This document shows positions 1 to 9,250 of a DNA stretch of 64,000 nt, in pieces (position 1 is the stretch's first letter; each line of letters begins with the position of its first letter). The stretch comes from Isochrysis galbana. Taxonomy: Eukaryota > Haptophyta > Isochrysidales > Isochrysidaceae. The DNA lies in the NCBI GenBank assembly GCA_018136815.1, contig CM030937.1, forward strand, positions 2,065,387-2,129,386, given 5' to 3'. Below the pieces are notes generated by a model. That model did not search any database, was not told the origin of the DNA, and worked only from the letters and a program-made list of their open reading frames with translations. The translations under genes were made by a program, and so were the position numbers.

Positions 1-2
1 AA

Positions 3-1187
3 GCCTGCGGCATTGGCGCGCCAAACTCCGCCTTTCCCACCTTTCATTCGCACGCATGGGCGCCGTACGCCGAGCGTGAGGCGGAGATGGTGCTATCGAG
101 CGTCGGCATTGGCTACCTGTCTTTCTCTAAGCTGCGCGTCGCATCCGTCGCCTCGGAAGCGGCCAACCTGCTCCTCCAACACTGCACCACGAACGCGCTG
201 CCCAAGCTGCGTGGCCGCTGTCGGCTCTCGTACGCCACTAGCGCCGCGGGCAGGCTCATCTCCGAGTTCACCATCACGCAGCTGGGGCGCGAGGGCGAAC
301 ACGACTTCTATCTCGTGGGCTCGAGGGAGTACGCCCAGCACGACTTGGCATGGCTCGAGCAGCAGGCGCGCAACCTCGCGGCGGATGGCGTTCTCGACGA
401 AGCCGAAGTGCAAATAAGTGACATTACCGACGAGATTGAAATACTGCACCTCGCAGGACCCGCGTCGAGCGAGCTCATGGCACACCTGTGCCCCGACGCA
501 CTCGACGTACCCTTCCTTCAAATGCGTGAGCTCGAGGTGTGTGGGATACCGGTGCGTGTCTTCAAGTTGTCCTTCACGGGCGAAGCAGGCTTCGAGATTC
601 ACGCCGCCATTAACGATGTGGCGCCGTTGTTCGAACGCATTTGCAGCCACCCAACCGCAACACAGCTAGGACTCAACCCGTTCGGCAGCCAGGCCGTAAA
701 CGCGCTGCGCGTCGAGAAAGGCTTCAAGGTGCGCACTGATCTCGACTTTGCCCATTGGAGAGAGGCTGGCATCGAGCCCTTCGTCGCGCTCAATCGTAGG
801 GGTGAGTCGCTCCGCTTTATTGGGCGCGATGCTCCGCCGCCGGCTTGCTCGCGTCGCTCCGCCATCTTCCGCGTAGAGACTAGTGAGGCGCACGCGTGGT
901 CGGTGCCGGGCGATTCGCCCGTGCTCACGGCCAACGGTGATGTCATCGGTTTCACCACCACGTCCGCGAAGGGCGCTCGGACGGGCGAGACGCTCGCGCT
1001 CGGATACATCCGATGCAGCGACGATGGCGCGCCACTAGCGGCTCCACATGATCCCGGCCTTGTCGTCGAGTGCTACGGCAACCGATGGCCATTGCAAGTG
1101 CTTGAGGCGCCACCCTTTGCGACGCCGGTCAAGCCCAAGATTGAACCTCAAGTCGAGCCTTGGCAATTGAAGGAAGCGGTCGCATAG
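3..1187 (+). CDS. Dimethylglycine/sarcosine dehydrogenase-like protein, C-terminal folate-binding part (5' incomplete)
   Basis: The frame is open to the left edge of the window, so this is the C-terminal ~394 residues of a longer protein and the ATG at 87 is probably internal. It aligns by eye with the aminomethyltransferase (GcvT) half of dimethylglycine/sarcosine dehydrogenases: a HDLAWLEQQA segment, DITDEIEILHLAGP, the conserved SFTGEAGFEIH strand, then FGSQAVNALRVEKGF, and a final beta-barrel with KGARTGETLALGYI. In this family the C-terminal half binds tetrahydrofolate and captures the one-carbon unit released when the N-terminal FAD domain oxidises the methyl group, usually in mitochondria. 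The FAD domain would lie to the left of the window. Free-standing GcvT (aminomethyltransferase) is the alternative; the spacing and motifs favour the dehydrogenase fusion. The final ~25 residues are Pro/Glu-rich and look family-specific. Confidence 0.8.
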   Translation, partial: ACGIGAPNSAFPTFHSHAWAPYAEREAEMVLSSVGIGYLSFSKLRVASVASEAANLLLQHCTTNALPKLRGRCRLSYATSAAGRLISEFTITQLGREGEHDFYLVGSREYAQHDLAWLEQQARNLAADGVLDEAEVQISDITDEIEILHLAGPASSELMAHLCPDALDVPFLQMRELEVCGIPVRVFKLSFTGEAGFEIHAAINDVAPLFERICSHPTATQLGLNPFGSQAVNALRVEKGFKVRTDLDFAHWREAGIEPFVALNRRGESLRFIGRDAPPPACSRRSAIFRVETSEAHAWSVPGDSPVLTANGDVIGFTTTSAKGARTGETLALGYIRCSDDGAPLAAPHDPGLVVECYGNRWPLQVLEAPPFATPVKPKIEPQVEPWQLKEAVA

Positions 1188-1506
1188 CGACCGACACACC
1201 CTTCCCGACGCTTGCAAGTGCCTGCGCCTTGCAAAGTGTAGCATAGCATATTCTTAATGCATGGAAGTGCGTCCTAGTCCTAGCCAGCTTCTTTCTAGGA
1301 CTGGTACAAGAAAGCAAAGTGCCTTTATCCACAACGGAGGCGCTTGTTTTTCTTGGCTTTGGCGCCTTGTGCCGGCACGCTCGCTTGCTAAACAGGCACA
1401 CCAAGCCTAGTCATGGCATGCGATGTATGAGTCATTCTGGTGCACGGTGCACGACCTACATACAACTCCCAGCTATAGCTAGCTAGGGTATAGCGCTAGC
1501 AGCCAA
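1188..1506. other. Intergenic, nothing recognised
   Basis: 3' flank of the dehydrogenase. No supported ORF; contains short self-complementary words (tagctagctag) only. Confidence 0.5.
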
Positions 1507-1831
1507 AGACCAAAAGCGTTCAATTATCCCCATCCTTGCTAACACCTTTTGTTGTCACCTGAAGGTTACTTGACTCAACTTGACACTTCACATGTTGAAA
1601 CAGCGACGTGGTCTGACTCCATTCCTTCGATTTGGGGCAGGGTCGATATCTCGTTGAAATCACGATCCACGTCTCACACACGCTCATTATATTTTTGACA
1701 GCATCGGATTGACCAACCTCAGTGTGACGTTAGCTAGTGTATTGATGCGGCGTGACGTTAGTGCTAGTGGTGATTGAACACTTCTCGCCTCAACGAATGG
1801 GATGGGGATAACTGAACGCTTCTGGTCGTCA
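1507..1831. mobile_element. MITE-like element with ~28-bp terminal inverted repeats
   Basis: The left end (1507-1537) has gaccaaaagcgttcaatt followed by atccccatcc. The right end (about 1798-1831) carries the reverse complement with a few changes, ggatggggataactgaac then gcttctggtc. The element is ~325 bp with no coding capacity. The first ~95 bp recur at 26079-26172, next to a hAT transposase fragment, so this looks like a non-autonomous derivative of a hAT-type transposon. A target-site duplication is not clear by eye. Its inner right part (about 1765-1795) shares the ggtgattgaacacttctcgc motif with the minisatellite at 3724-3872. Confidence 0.6.
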
Positions 1832-2110
1832 ACGTGACTTTCTAGCGTGGGGGTCTCGCATCTTTTGTTCATTCTTACGCGAGACTGACAACACCCTATC
1901 CACCAATGTCCTTACATCTTTCTTGATATTATCATCTAACAGAATCGAATTCAAATCATGTGCGTGATGTGGACAACCGCACATGGAGGCACTCGATCCG
2001 TCCGCGAGTGCGAGCCATACCAAATCTGAGAGCCCCATTGCCCACCTTGAGACAAAATGCACACCCAGTGAGAAGTCACCACGGCCGCGATCGCTCCGGA
2101 GATCCATCAT
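1829..2110 (-). pseudogene. hAT transposase fragment
   Basis: The minus-strand frame encodes a CPHHAHDLNSILLDD segment followed by KKDVRTLVDRVLSVSRKNEQK. This is the pattern of the hAT/DUF659 transposase core (C-x-H..LNLil.D near the RNase H fold, then a helix of the v..v...v..f type). It is only ~90 codons, with no intact start or catalytic block, so it is a relic. It abuts the MITE at 1507-1831, and the two may be remains of one insertion. Confidence 0.4.
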
Positions 2111-3044
2111 TTTCTACTGTGAGACGTTTTCGCACAGACCCTAAGTGTTTTTTTTTGGTTTAGCAGTTCCCTAAGCAGTGCCCTGCAGTTGAGCAGTTCC
2201 CTGCAGTTGAGCAGTAGTTCCCTGCAGTTCGCCCCGCCCCGCCCCCCCTGCCGCCCACCCTTACCAGCCCCCCCCCTCTCCCTCCTCTCCCCTGTCACCC
2301 TCCCCGTGTTACCAGGATCGCGATGGACTCCTCTTCTGTGAAGCGTCCTATGGAACCAGACGAAGAGACGCGTCAAGTGTCACCTCACCTGTCTGGACGT
2401 CGCAACGGGAAGCTTCTGTGGGAGTATTGCACTACGAATCAATTCCCACCTCATTATGTCACTTTGCACATCACTGAAGTCCAACCAGTCCGCGTCAGAC
2501 ATCTGTGCTATGCTCATAGACGCTAGTGATTCCACGGAACGCTTCCTTTTTCCTAGCAGCCCATTCACGACATCTTGGGGATCCCTTTCGCCCATAGGAA
2601 GCGCTCGTGGTACTAGGAAGATTAAAAAAAAACTTCTTAATAGTCTCGCCGCGCGCGCGACCCTGCACAGTATCTACGCAGCCACGCCCGCTTCCCTTCC
2701 CTCCCCCTCCACCTGCCTTGCGGCTCGTCCCCTCGTGCTCTACCTAGGGGCTGGGTGTAGTGGGTTTTTAGCGGCAGACGGTGTGTACCGATTCTCGACG
2801 GCCTGGTTCTCACCTTCCTCCTGTGCCATCGGGCTACCGGCTGATGTGTGTTTGTTTTTTGTGCTGGGCGTCAGGCAACTGTGGTCATTATGACTAAGGT
2901 CTGTCGTCGGTTGGTCGGCTCGCGACTAGCGGCTAGGGGTCGCTTGGTTAGGCAAGACGCTCTGCTATGTTGAGGGCTTTCGCTACCAGTGATAGATTCG
3001 TGTTCATTACCAAGGCGCCTTTGTTGTTAGTTGAAAAGACGGGG
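2111..3044. other. Intergenic, repeats only
   Basis: 2160-2232 holds three to four degenerate tandem copies of an ~18-bp unit around gagcagttccctgcagtt. The rest is pyrimidine-rich and short ORFs on both strands show no recognisable family. Confidence 0.5.
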
Positions 3045-3306
3045 GCGCAGGCGGCTTGCCTTCATTTGGTCTCCTTTCCCTCAGGGTTTCTTCCCCTCCC
3101 TGTGGGGACTCTCACCCTACCATGAGCCCCCCCGCGAGCACCCCCAAGGAGAGGCCCAGGAGCACCCCGTACGCGACCAGAACGGCGTCGCCTTGGCTCG
3201 GTATGAGGGCGCGCCCCGAGAGGGCCTCCTTCGACAAGGATTCATTGTGGTGACGTTGGTGAACATCTCGAGGAGACGAGGAGAAAAATAAGTCGTTAGC
3301 TAGCAT
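3045..3306 (-). mobile_element. Element A fragment with small membrane-protein ORF
   Basis: On the minus strand an ATG at 3306 opens a 64-residue ORF ending at 3112. It has a polar N-terminus with NESLSKEALSGRAL, then QGDAVLVAY followed by ~20 hydrophobic residues (GVLLGLSLGVLAGGLMVG) and a stop. The same peptide is encoded at 59985-60116. The two DNAs differ at six of ~132 positions, of which three are silent and three conservative. About 30 bp past the stop both copies carry the terminal motif ggagaccaaatgaaggcaag. A one-pass membrane protein of a mobile element is the best description; function unknown. Confidence 0.55.
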
Positions 3307-3723
3307 TCTCGGAGCTCTTCCCGGTCCTCCCACCGAGTTTCACTCCTGGACATGCCCCTTTGAATTTACGAGAGAAGAAAGCGCGCGCGCGCCGCCGCGC
3401 GCATTCTGTCAGATTGACCCCTCGCGCGAGCGGTGGGAGGGGGAAAGCGCGCGCACGCGCGCAGTGGGGGGAGGGAATGACGTGCGCTACCGGGCAGCCC
3501 TTCGCGGTGCGCGCGCGCGGCCTCGCCTTCACGCAGTGCCTCTGGTGCTCTGCGTCATGTCGGTTTGGATGAAGACTGGAAAAAGATTATTTCGGGAGAT
3601 CTTTGAACGTCACAAAAAGTCAGGTAAATCGGACCCCTTCGTTCAGGCTGACATCGCCAGCATACCCTCTTGCCAAACGAGTGGGTTGGATAGCGCTACC
3701 CTCATGATCCCCACGATCTTCCG
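3307..3723. other. No gene seen
   Basis: GC-rich stretch with alternating purine-pyrimidine runs (gcgcgcgcg near 3387-3405, 3440-3460 and 3510). Overlapping ORFs on both strands have no recognisable content. Confidence 0.4.
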
Positions 3724-3872
3724 CGATTGAACGCTTTTCCATGCGGTGGGGGTGATGGCGATTGAACGCGTTCCACGTGTAGGCTGATGGTGATTGAACG
3801 CTTTTCTTTGATGTGGGTGATGGTGATTGAGCGCTTTTCTATGCTGTGGGTGATGGTGATTGAGCGCTTCTC
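3724..3872. repeat. Minisatellite, ~34-bp unit, about 4-5 copies
   Basis: Units built around gtgggtgatggtgattgaac followed by gcttttc repeat from 3724 to 3872 with point changes. The core gtgattgaacgcttttc also occurs in the MITE at 1507-1831, so the array may have grown from a transposon subterminal repeat. Confidence 0.7.
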
Positions 3873-4084
3873 GCCTAACGTCAGTGAGCGGCCGAGCACA
3901 TGTAGCGTTATAATAGGTGTCAATGGTCAATGGTCAATGGGGGCTGCTGGATTGATCCTTGATGTATTAAAATTGTCAGACACAACTTCTTGATTCATTC
4001 ACCCCCCAACACCACCACCAACCACCAATAATTAGCTAGAGAGAGCTAGAGGTAGGTAGAGTCGTGTCGGACGAGGGCGGCGGC

Positions 4085-4365
4085 ATGGGCATGGACGCGG
4101 AAGAGGTGGCGGGCGTGTGCGTGTGCCGGCGGACCCCCGGCTCCTTCTCGCCCTTCGAAGTTCTACAAGAGGACGGGAGGTGCTTGTTTGACAACCGTCT
4201 CGTGCTCCAAGTGCTCGAGGCGATGCCCGAGTAGGAGTCGCGCCATCTTCTACGTGGACCGGCTCTCCGGCTGTGAATGTGAAGACTGCACGGGGGATGA
4301 GGAGCATCGGGCACTTCTTGGAGCTTGGAGGGCCCAAAGTCAGCACATTGATAGGTTGGATTTTG
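4085..4365 (+). pseudogene. Possible broken gene fragment, unknown
   Basis: An ATG at 4085 opens 49 codons containing CVCRRTPGSFSPFEVLQEDG and ending at a TAG at 4232. A +1 shift then continues as SRAIFYVDRLSGCECEDC and TGDEEHRALLGAW up to about 4340. Composition is protein-like on this strand across both frames, which suggests one gene with a frameshift or a missed intron. I recognise no family; the paired cysteines hint at a metal site. Confidence 0.3.
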
Positions 4366-5149
4366 ATTTTGGGCTGGGTGTTAACTGAGTAACTGCCAAG
4401 ACGTTAAGACGCTGGCTACTACTAGCTACTAGGAGTTAATGGTATTATTAGCTTGTTGTTAATAGGCTTAACCCAGCCCTAGCCTTGGCTAGCGGCTAGT
4501 GGCTAGCAGTAGTGGTACTCGACACTAAAATGTGTTTAATCTTCACTCTCCTCCCTTGGTGAGGCAGCCCCCTCGCACCCCCCCCCTCTGGGTGGGGTGG
4601 GTGGGAGAGGGGGGAAGGAGCGTGCGGTTGCTGTTGTGCCCTTCCCCAGGCCCATGAGCCATGAGAACCAAGCATAACTTAGTTGTTAGTTGTGAAAGCC
4701 CATCACCATCACTCAAGACGCAAGCCTAGCCACTACCACTACCACTACTACCACATACCAATACCAATACCACACCGAGCCCCTGTCCCTGTCCCTGTGC
4801 ACCTCGTGTACCCTTGCTTGTGTAGAGCACGAGGGGATGTCGCCGCAAGATGGATGAGAGGACGAGAGGAGGGAGAGGGCCAGAGACCCTACATGGTAAA
4901 TACGGTTTTACCATGTTCATTTTTGTACGGTGGCCAAAAACAAAAAACAAAAACAGTGTGCAGTCTGTATTCGTTTTCACTGTATTTCAAACGCAAACGC
5001 CCTCCCTAGTCCCTAGTGCAGCATGCAGTGTTTCAGAGGTTCTCGTGTTTCTAGAAAAGTCAAAAACAGGCCGTTCTTGCTGTGGTTGGAGGCTTCCCCT
5101 GCCGTGAATCACATCTAGGCTAAAGACCGACGTAGAGTGTAGAGTAGGG
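4366..5149. other. Intergenic, A-rich and simple repeats
   Basis: Contains short CCATTAC-like repeats (4725-4780) and an A-rich ccaaaaacaaaaaacaaaaa segment near 4931. That segment resembles the termini of the element at 56646-57110. No supported gene. Confidence 0.4.
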
Positions 5150-5150
5150 C

Positions 5151-5199
5151 TTCATGCTTCATGCTTCATGCTTCATGCTTCATGCTTCATGCTTCATAT
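5151..5199. repeat. Heptamer tandem repeat (gcttcat)n
   Basis: About six to seven perfect copies of gcttcat end ~120 bp before the MOCS2A start. A frame through it reads as MLHASCF repeats, which is not evidence of coding. Confidence 0.9.
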
Positions 5200-5320
5200 C
5201 TTCTTTCATGGCCGCGCGTGTGGAGAAGAGTTTTATTGTACAAGGAAACACGAATGCTCTACACGAACGGCACGACGGCCTCCTCGAGCGACAACAGCTC
5301 GGGGCGGCGTCCCGGGAGGG

Positions 5321-5898
5321 ATGCGCATCAAGGTGACCAACTGCCTGCGCTAGGCACAGAGCCGCGCGCTTTCCTCCTTGTGCTCAAGCTGTCCATCTGA
5401 CGACCATGGCAGGTCCTCTTCTTCGCCTCGGCACGTGAAGCAGGCGAGCCTTGCTAACAGTTGATGCCCAACTCACACAGTATCGCCAATCTGCAGTCTC
5501 GGATCCCATGAAGGCCGCGTGTTGCACTTCTCGCCGCCCCAGCGTGCTGACGCACTCGACACTCCAATTTTTCTACGCAGCTAATACATCGGAGGAGTTC
5601 CTGCAAGTGGATCATAGCCTCGACACTACCGAAATCCGCACGCTTCTCTTGAAGCGGTTTCCTGCCTTAGCGAACATCTTGCCCGGATGCGCCATAGCCC
5701 GCAATGGCGGTAAGTGAGCACCTGGCCACTTTGCCTCGTAGCGCTGGCTCGTCAGCCCATGCTCGCATTGGAATGAAGGCTTGCAGACTGACATTGCGTT
5801 GTGTTCCTGCTGCATTCCGTGCAGAGTACGTCACGGATACTCAAGATCTAGCCGATGGTGATGAGGTAGCTGTGTTGCCACCTGTAAGTGGTGGCTGA
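5321..5898 (+). CDS. MOCS2A: Molybdopterin synthase sulfur-carrier subunit (MoaD/MOCS2A), four exons
   Basis: Exons 5321-5332, 5413-5443, 5581-5709 and 5825-5898 join in phase to an 81-residue protein, the usual length of this family. It begins MRIKVLFFASAREAANTSEE, passes through TTEIRTLLLKRFPALANIL and RNGEYV, and ends DLADGDEVAVLPPVSGG. This is a ubiquitin-like fold whose C-terminal Gly-Gly is thiocarboxylated and donates sulfur to cyclic pyranopterin monophosphate together with the MOCS2B/MoaE subunit in molybdenum-cofactor synthesis (cytosol). Introns 1 and 3 are GT-AG. Intron 2 (5444-5580) needs a GC donor (gcag then gcgagc); the only GT alternative (5435) would delete the conserved ARE motif. 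The gene is nearly invisible to ORF calling because its exons are so short. It converges with the transporter gene at 7089-8180. Confidence 0.88.
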
Positions 5899-7088
5899 TC
5901 TGCAAAAATTGAGAGCGTGGCGTTGCAGCACAGTGTTTCGGCACCCTGGTGAGCGTGTGGAGGCGGCGGTTGTAGTCTAGTGAGCCATCTGCCGATAATA
6001 TTGCTGGCCATTTATGATTGTGCGATAGTCGGGAAAGGTTGCAAGTTGGTTGCATTGTACACATAACGTGTGTGTGCTCGTGGCACAGAAAAAATAATGC
6101 ACATCAGAGAGTTCATGTGAGGTCCCGAGAAGATTGTGTGGAAAATATCAAAAAAAACTAATGTTCGCTTAGAATGTTGAAGAATCTGACTACATGGGCT
6201 CCAGGCACCAAGCACTCCTGCCGGGTACTGCTAGTCATCGTCGCTCGTCGCTCCTCGAAAGGGAACAAGGGCTTCTGGCTTCTGGCGCAGCACTTCAGCT
6301 CAATTTTTAGGGGAGTACATCCTCGAATAGACGACCAAACAATGGCACATCGAGACTGTGGTGGACTGGATGGAGCAACAGAGACCTTGCGTTTTCTCTC
6401 AGAACCTCACCAAAATCTTTAGAATATCAGCGAGGGGACTGAAGGAATGCGTGCCGTCGTGCACCCCTCGCCCCCGCAGCCCGCAGCAATGGCACCAGAT
6501 GAAGGCACGCTGTTTGGCGACAACGCAGACCTCCTCGTCCCAAGGCTAGCCGTGTTCCCTGAATGGCCGACCCGCAATCACAGTCTCGGACATCACGAAA
6601 ACGAAAACCGCGCTCAAAGCTGCCCGACCGAACGAACGCCCCGCAGACGGCGAAACTTGCACGGGAGAAACGACTGGACGTACGACGACACGACACCCGA
6701 GCAACGCCAACAAGAAATAGGTCACGCAGCGACACAGAAGGAGGGCGAGAACACTCGCTAGGGACAGGTGCACCCCGTCCAACCCAGCCCCCCTCAGCAA
6801 CGTGCAACGTGAGCCCCTGTGTATAGTGTATAGCACAAGGGGAGGTGCCGCAAGGCGGGTAGTGAGGGAGTGGGAGGGGAAAGGGCGTGGCTACAGCAGC
6901 GAATGTCAGTGCCGCGCGCGAGGCGAGAGTATTAAAAAAAAATTTAGATCTCCACACCGCCGACCACAAGTGAGGTTGCGGGCTTGTGGCGAGGAGCGCC
7001 AGCATTATGAACAGTTCGGCGCCCACGCCGAAAATCCTACAAATATCGACAGGTGCTGAGTACAAGAAAACTCGGGACAGTGTTGCAC
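5899..7088. other. Intergenic between convergent genes
   Basis: 3' flanks of MOCS2A and the DMT transporter. Several overlapping ORFs (6427-7065 minus, 6447-6826 plus) shadow each other and show no family. An A9 run lies near 6933. Confidence 0.4.
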
Positions 7089-8135
7089 CTATGCAGTAGC
7101 GCCATGCTCAGAGGGAAGAGTCATCAGTTGCAGGCCAACACCCTCAAGCTTTGAGCTCCCTTGCTCCGGCTCTAGTGATTTGGTTGCACCGTCAGAGCTA
7201 GCAAGTGCCTTTGTCGAGCTTCTATGCATCTTAGCAATAGCGACAAGCACACACGATCCGGCCACGATTAGGGCGCCACAAACGGAAAGCCAATGCAGGG
7301 CCTCCGAGGGCGTCACGATGACCTGCAAGATGAAGGACATGAGCATATTCGAGGTTCGCAAAGCGGAGGCAGGTCCAACTCGTGTACCCTTCAACCCGAT
7401 CGTCAGGGCGATCTGGCCGCCTAGAGCACAAAGGCCTCCACCCACCATTGCCAATACGACATTAGCATCAGTTGGTATCGTCCACGAGCGACCAAGAGCA
7501 ATTGAAGCTGGATAGGACAGGACGACTTGCCCGATGGCCTGAGCGATAAGGACAACTGGCCACTCCAGCTGCTGTGCTAGTTTGCGGACAAGTACCACGA
7601 CCAGGCCGGCGCATGTTGCGCCAAAGAGAGCTAGGTTCACACCAGCGACCGAGATGGGCACACCCACGTCCCCAAATAGTGCGGGTGGTCTTGCAATCAG
7701 CACAATGCCGCAGGCAGCACCGAGCACGCCAAGAAGCTCCTGCCCTGACATCCTCTCGCGAAGGAAGAGCCATGCCAGCAGTGTGGAGATGCACGGCGCG
7801 ACGAAGAGTAGAGCCGCGGCGTCACCCAGACTGAGCCGCTCTAGGGCCATGAAACTTCCAAAGATGCCTCCGTATCCCGCGACAGCACGCAGCAACAGCC
7901 ACATCTTGAGGGGATAGGCGGCAGCAAGTGTTTCGCGAGCGTGTGGCCTCAGCAGGAGCACGAGCGTACTGCCCAGCAGCTGTATGAGCCCACGCACCCA
8001 AATGGCCTCGAGAGCCCCGACACCGCGTGGCTCCACAAACTTGAAGCTGGCGCCCTGCAGCGAGAAGAGGATGCCTGAGCCAAAGACGAGAAGCGAGGGG
8101 TGGCCGAGGCCGCAGCAGTGTGGCCTACCACCCAT
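7089..8135 (-). CDS. EamA/DMT-superfamily transporter (SLC35G-like)
   Basis: Single exon. I start at the ATG at 8135 (MGGRPHCC, 348 aa); an upstream in-frame ATG at 8180 would add 15 proline-rich residues. The protein is a run of about ten hydrophobic helices arranged as two repeats of the drug/metabolite-transporter fold. Helix 2 begins RGLIQLLGSTLVLLLR, followed by FGSFMALERLSLGDAAAL and LLAWLFLRERMSGQELLGV, the typical EamA first half. The second half contains ALGGQIALTIGLKGTRVGPA and ends in a polar cytosolic tail. Relatives sit in plasma or organelle membranes and move small metabolites; the substrate cannot be read from sequence. The 5' flank (8140-8345) is a CT tract on the coding strand. 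Confidence 0.82.
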   Translation of the reverse strand: MGGRPHCCGLGHPSLLVFGSGILFSLQGASFKFVEPRGVGALEAIWVRGLIQLLGSTLVLLLRPHARETLAAAYPLKMWLLLRAVAGYGGIFGSFMALERLSLGDAAALLFVAPCISTLLAWLFLRERMSGQELLGVLGAACGIVLIARPPALFGDVGVPISVAGVNLALFGATCAGLVVVLVRKLAQQLEWPVVLIAQAIGQVVLSYPASIALGRSWTIPTDANVVLAMVGGGLCALGGQIALTIGLKGTRVGPASALRTSNMLMSFILQVIVTPSEALHWLSVCGALIVAGSCVLVAIAKMHRSSTKALASSDGATKSLEPEQGSSKLEGVGLQLMTLPSEHGATA

Positions 8136-8180
8136 CGTCCGAGCGTAGGAAGGGGGGAGGGGGGGGGGGAGGGAGAACAT

Positions 8181-9250
8181 TCGTGGAAGAAGAGAGAAAT
8201 AAAGAGATGGGAAGAGAAAGATAGAGAGGAGCAGAGAAGAGAGCGGGAGAGAGAGATGGCACCCAGAAAGAAAAGAGAAGACAGGAGGGAAAAGCTGTTT
8301 CTCGAGCGAGCGAGAGAAAGCTGCTGTGAGCGAGCGCTAGTAGTGTGCCGCAAGACGTTTTCTTTTTCCAGTTTGCCCCTTCTCGCCATGCAACTGGGAA
8401 TATACTTCTTTGAGGATGGATGCCTTGGTGTGGGGGCCGCCTCCGAAGTTCTCCATTTGGTTGGAGGACTCCCTTCAGCCTTCAGGAGCACGTCGATCGC
8501 CCTTGCGCTCGCCACCTTGGACCATTGACCGTTGAATCAGACCATTGCCTCACTGAGGCCAACCTCCTCCGTCACCACCGCCCGCCGCCCGCGCGGACTC
8601 CGGCAACGACTCGCGACACCCAGCACCCAGGTGCCAGGTGTTTCAGGAGTGGCAGTGTCATATTCACATCCATGTCGTCAGCAATCATCGAGAACTTGTC
8701 GATCCCAACACTGCACTCCCAGATGGAAGCAGGAGACAGGAGAGCGGGCCATTAGGCATCAGGTTGACCATCGCAACGAATTAGCATTCTGCATTCACCG
8801 TCTAACGTCGAAGCATGCACCATTTGTTACTAACTGCATTTGTGGTTGCACAAGTACGTGGTACGTGGATTCTACCTATTGATAAAGAATCGGAACAAGA
8901 AAAGGGGATTGGGGCTCTCGCAAATTCACACTGAACGCGAACACGCTGCAATGAATGCGATACGTGATACGAACGACAATGTACAATGTGATGCGCGAGG
9001 CGTTGCAAGCAAACGACGGAGCCGCATCATGATAATTTTTCCGACTCGTGTTCGGCATTTATTCAGCCGTAACAAGTAGTTGTACTCAAACTGCAATTGC
9101 TCGCCATCGCCGGGGCTCTTCGGGCCAAAACAATATGGCGTACGTTGAAGGGCCGCAACATGGCTTGCCATTTGGCGAGGCATCACTGATGGTCGAGATG
9201 AAGGCTAGCATACACGCCAACCACTGAGCTAGGGCCTCTGCTCGCAGAAA
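8181..9250. other. Intergenic, purine-rich then unremarkable
   Basis: 8150-8345 is almost pure A/G on the plus strand (promoter side of the transporter). 8346-9250 shows no supported ORF and includes the 3' flank of the EDEM-like gene. Confidence 0.4.

Noticed and set aside
3724-3872. CRISPR-like array
   Set aside because: Direct tandem repeats without unique spacers, in a eukaryotic genome; a minisatellite.
5154-5336. ORFs reading MLHASCF repeats
   Set aside because: Translation of the gcttcat heptamer repeat.
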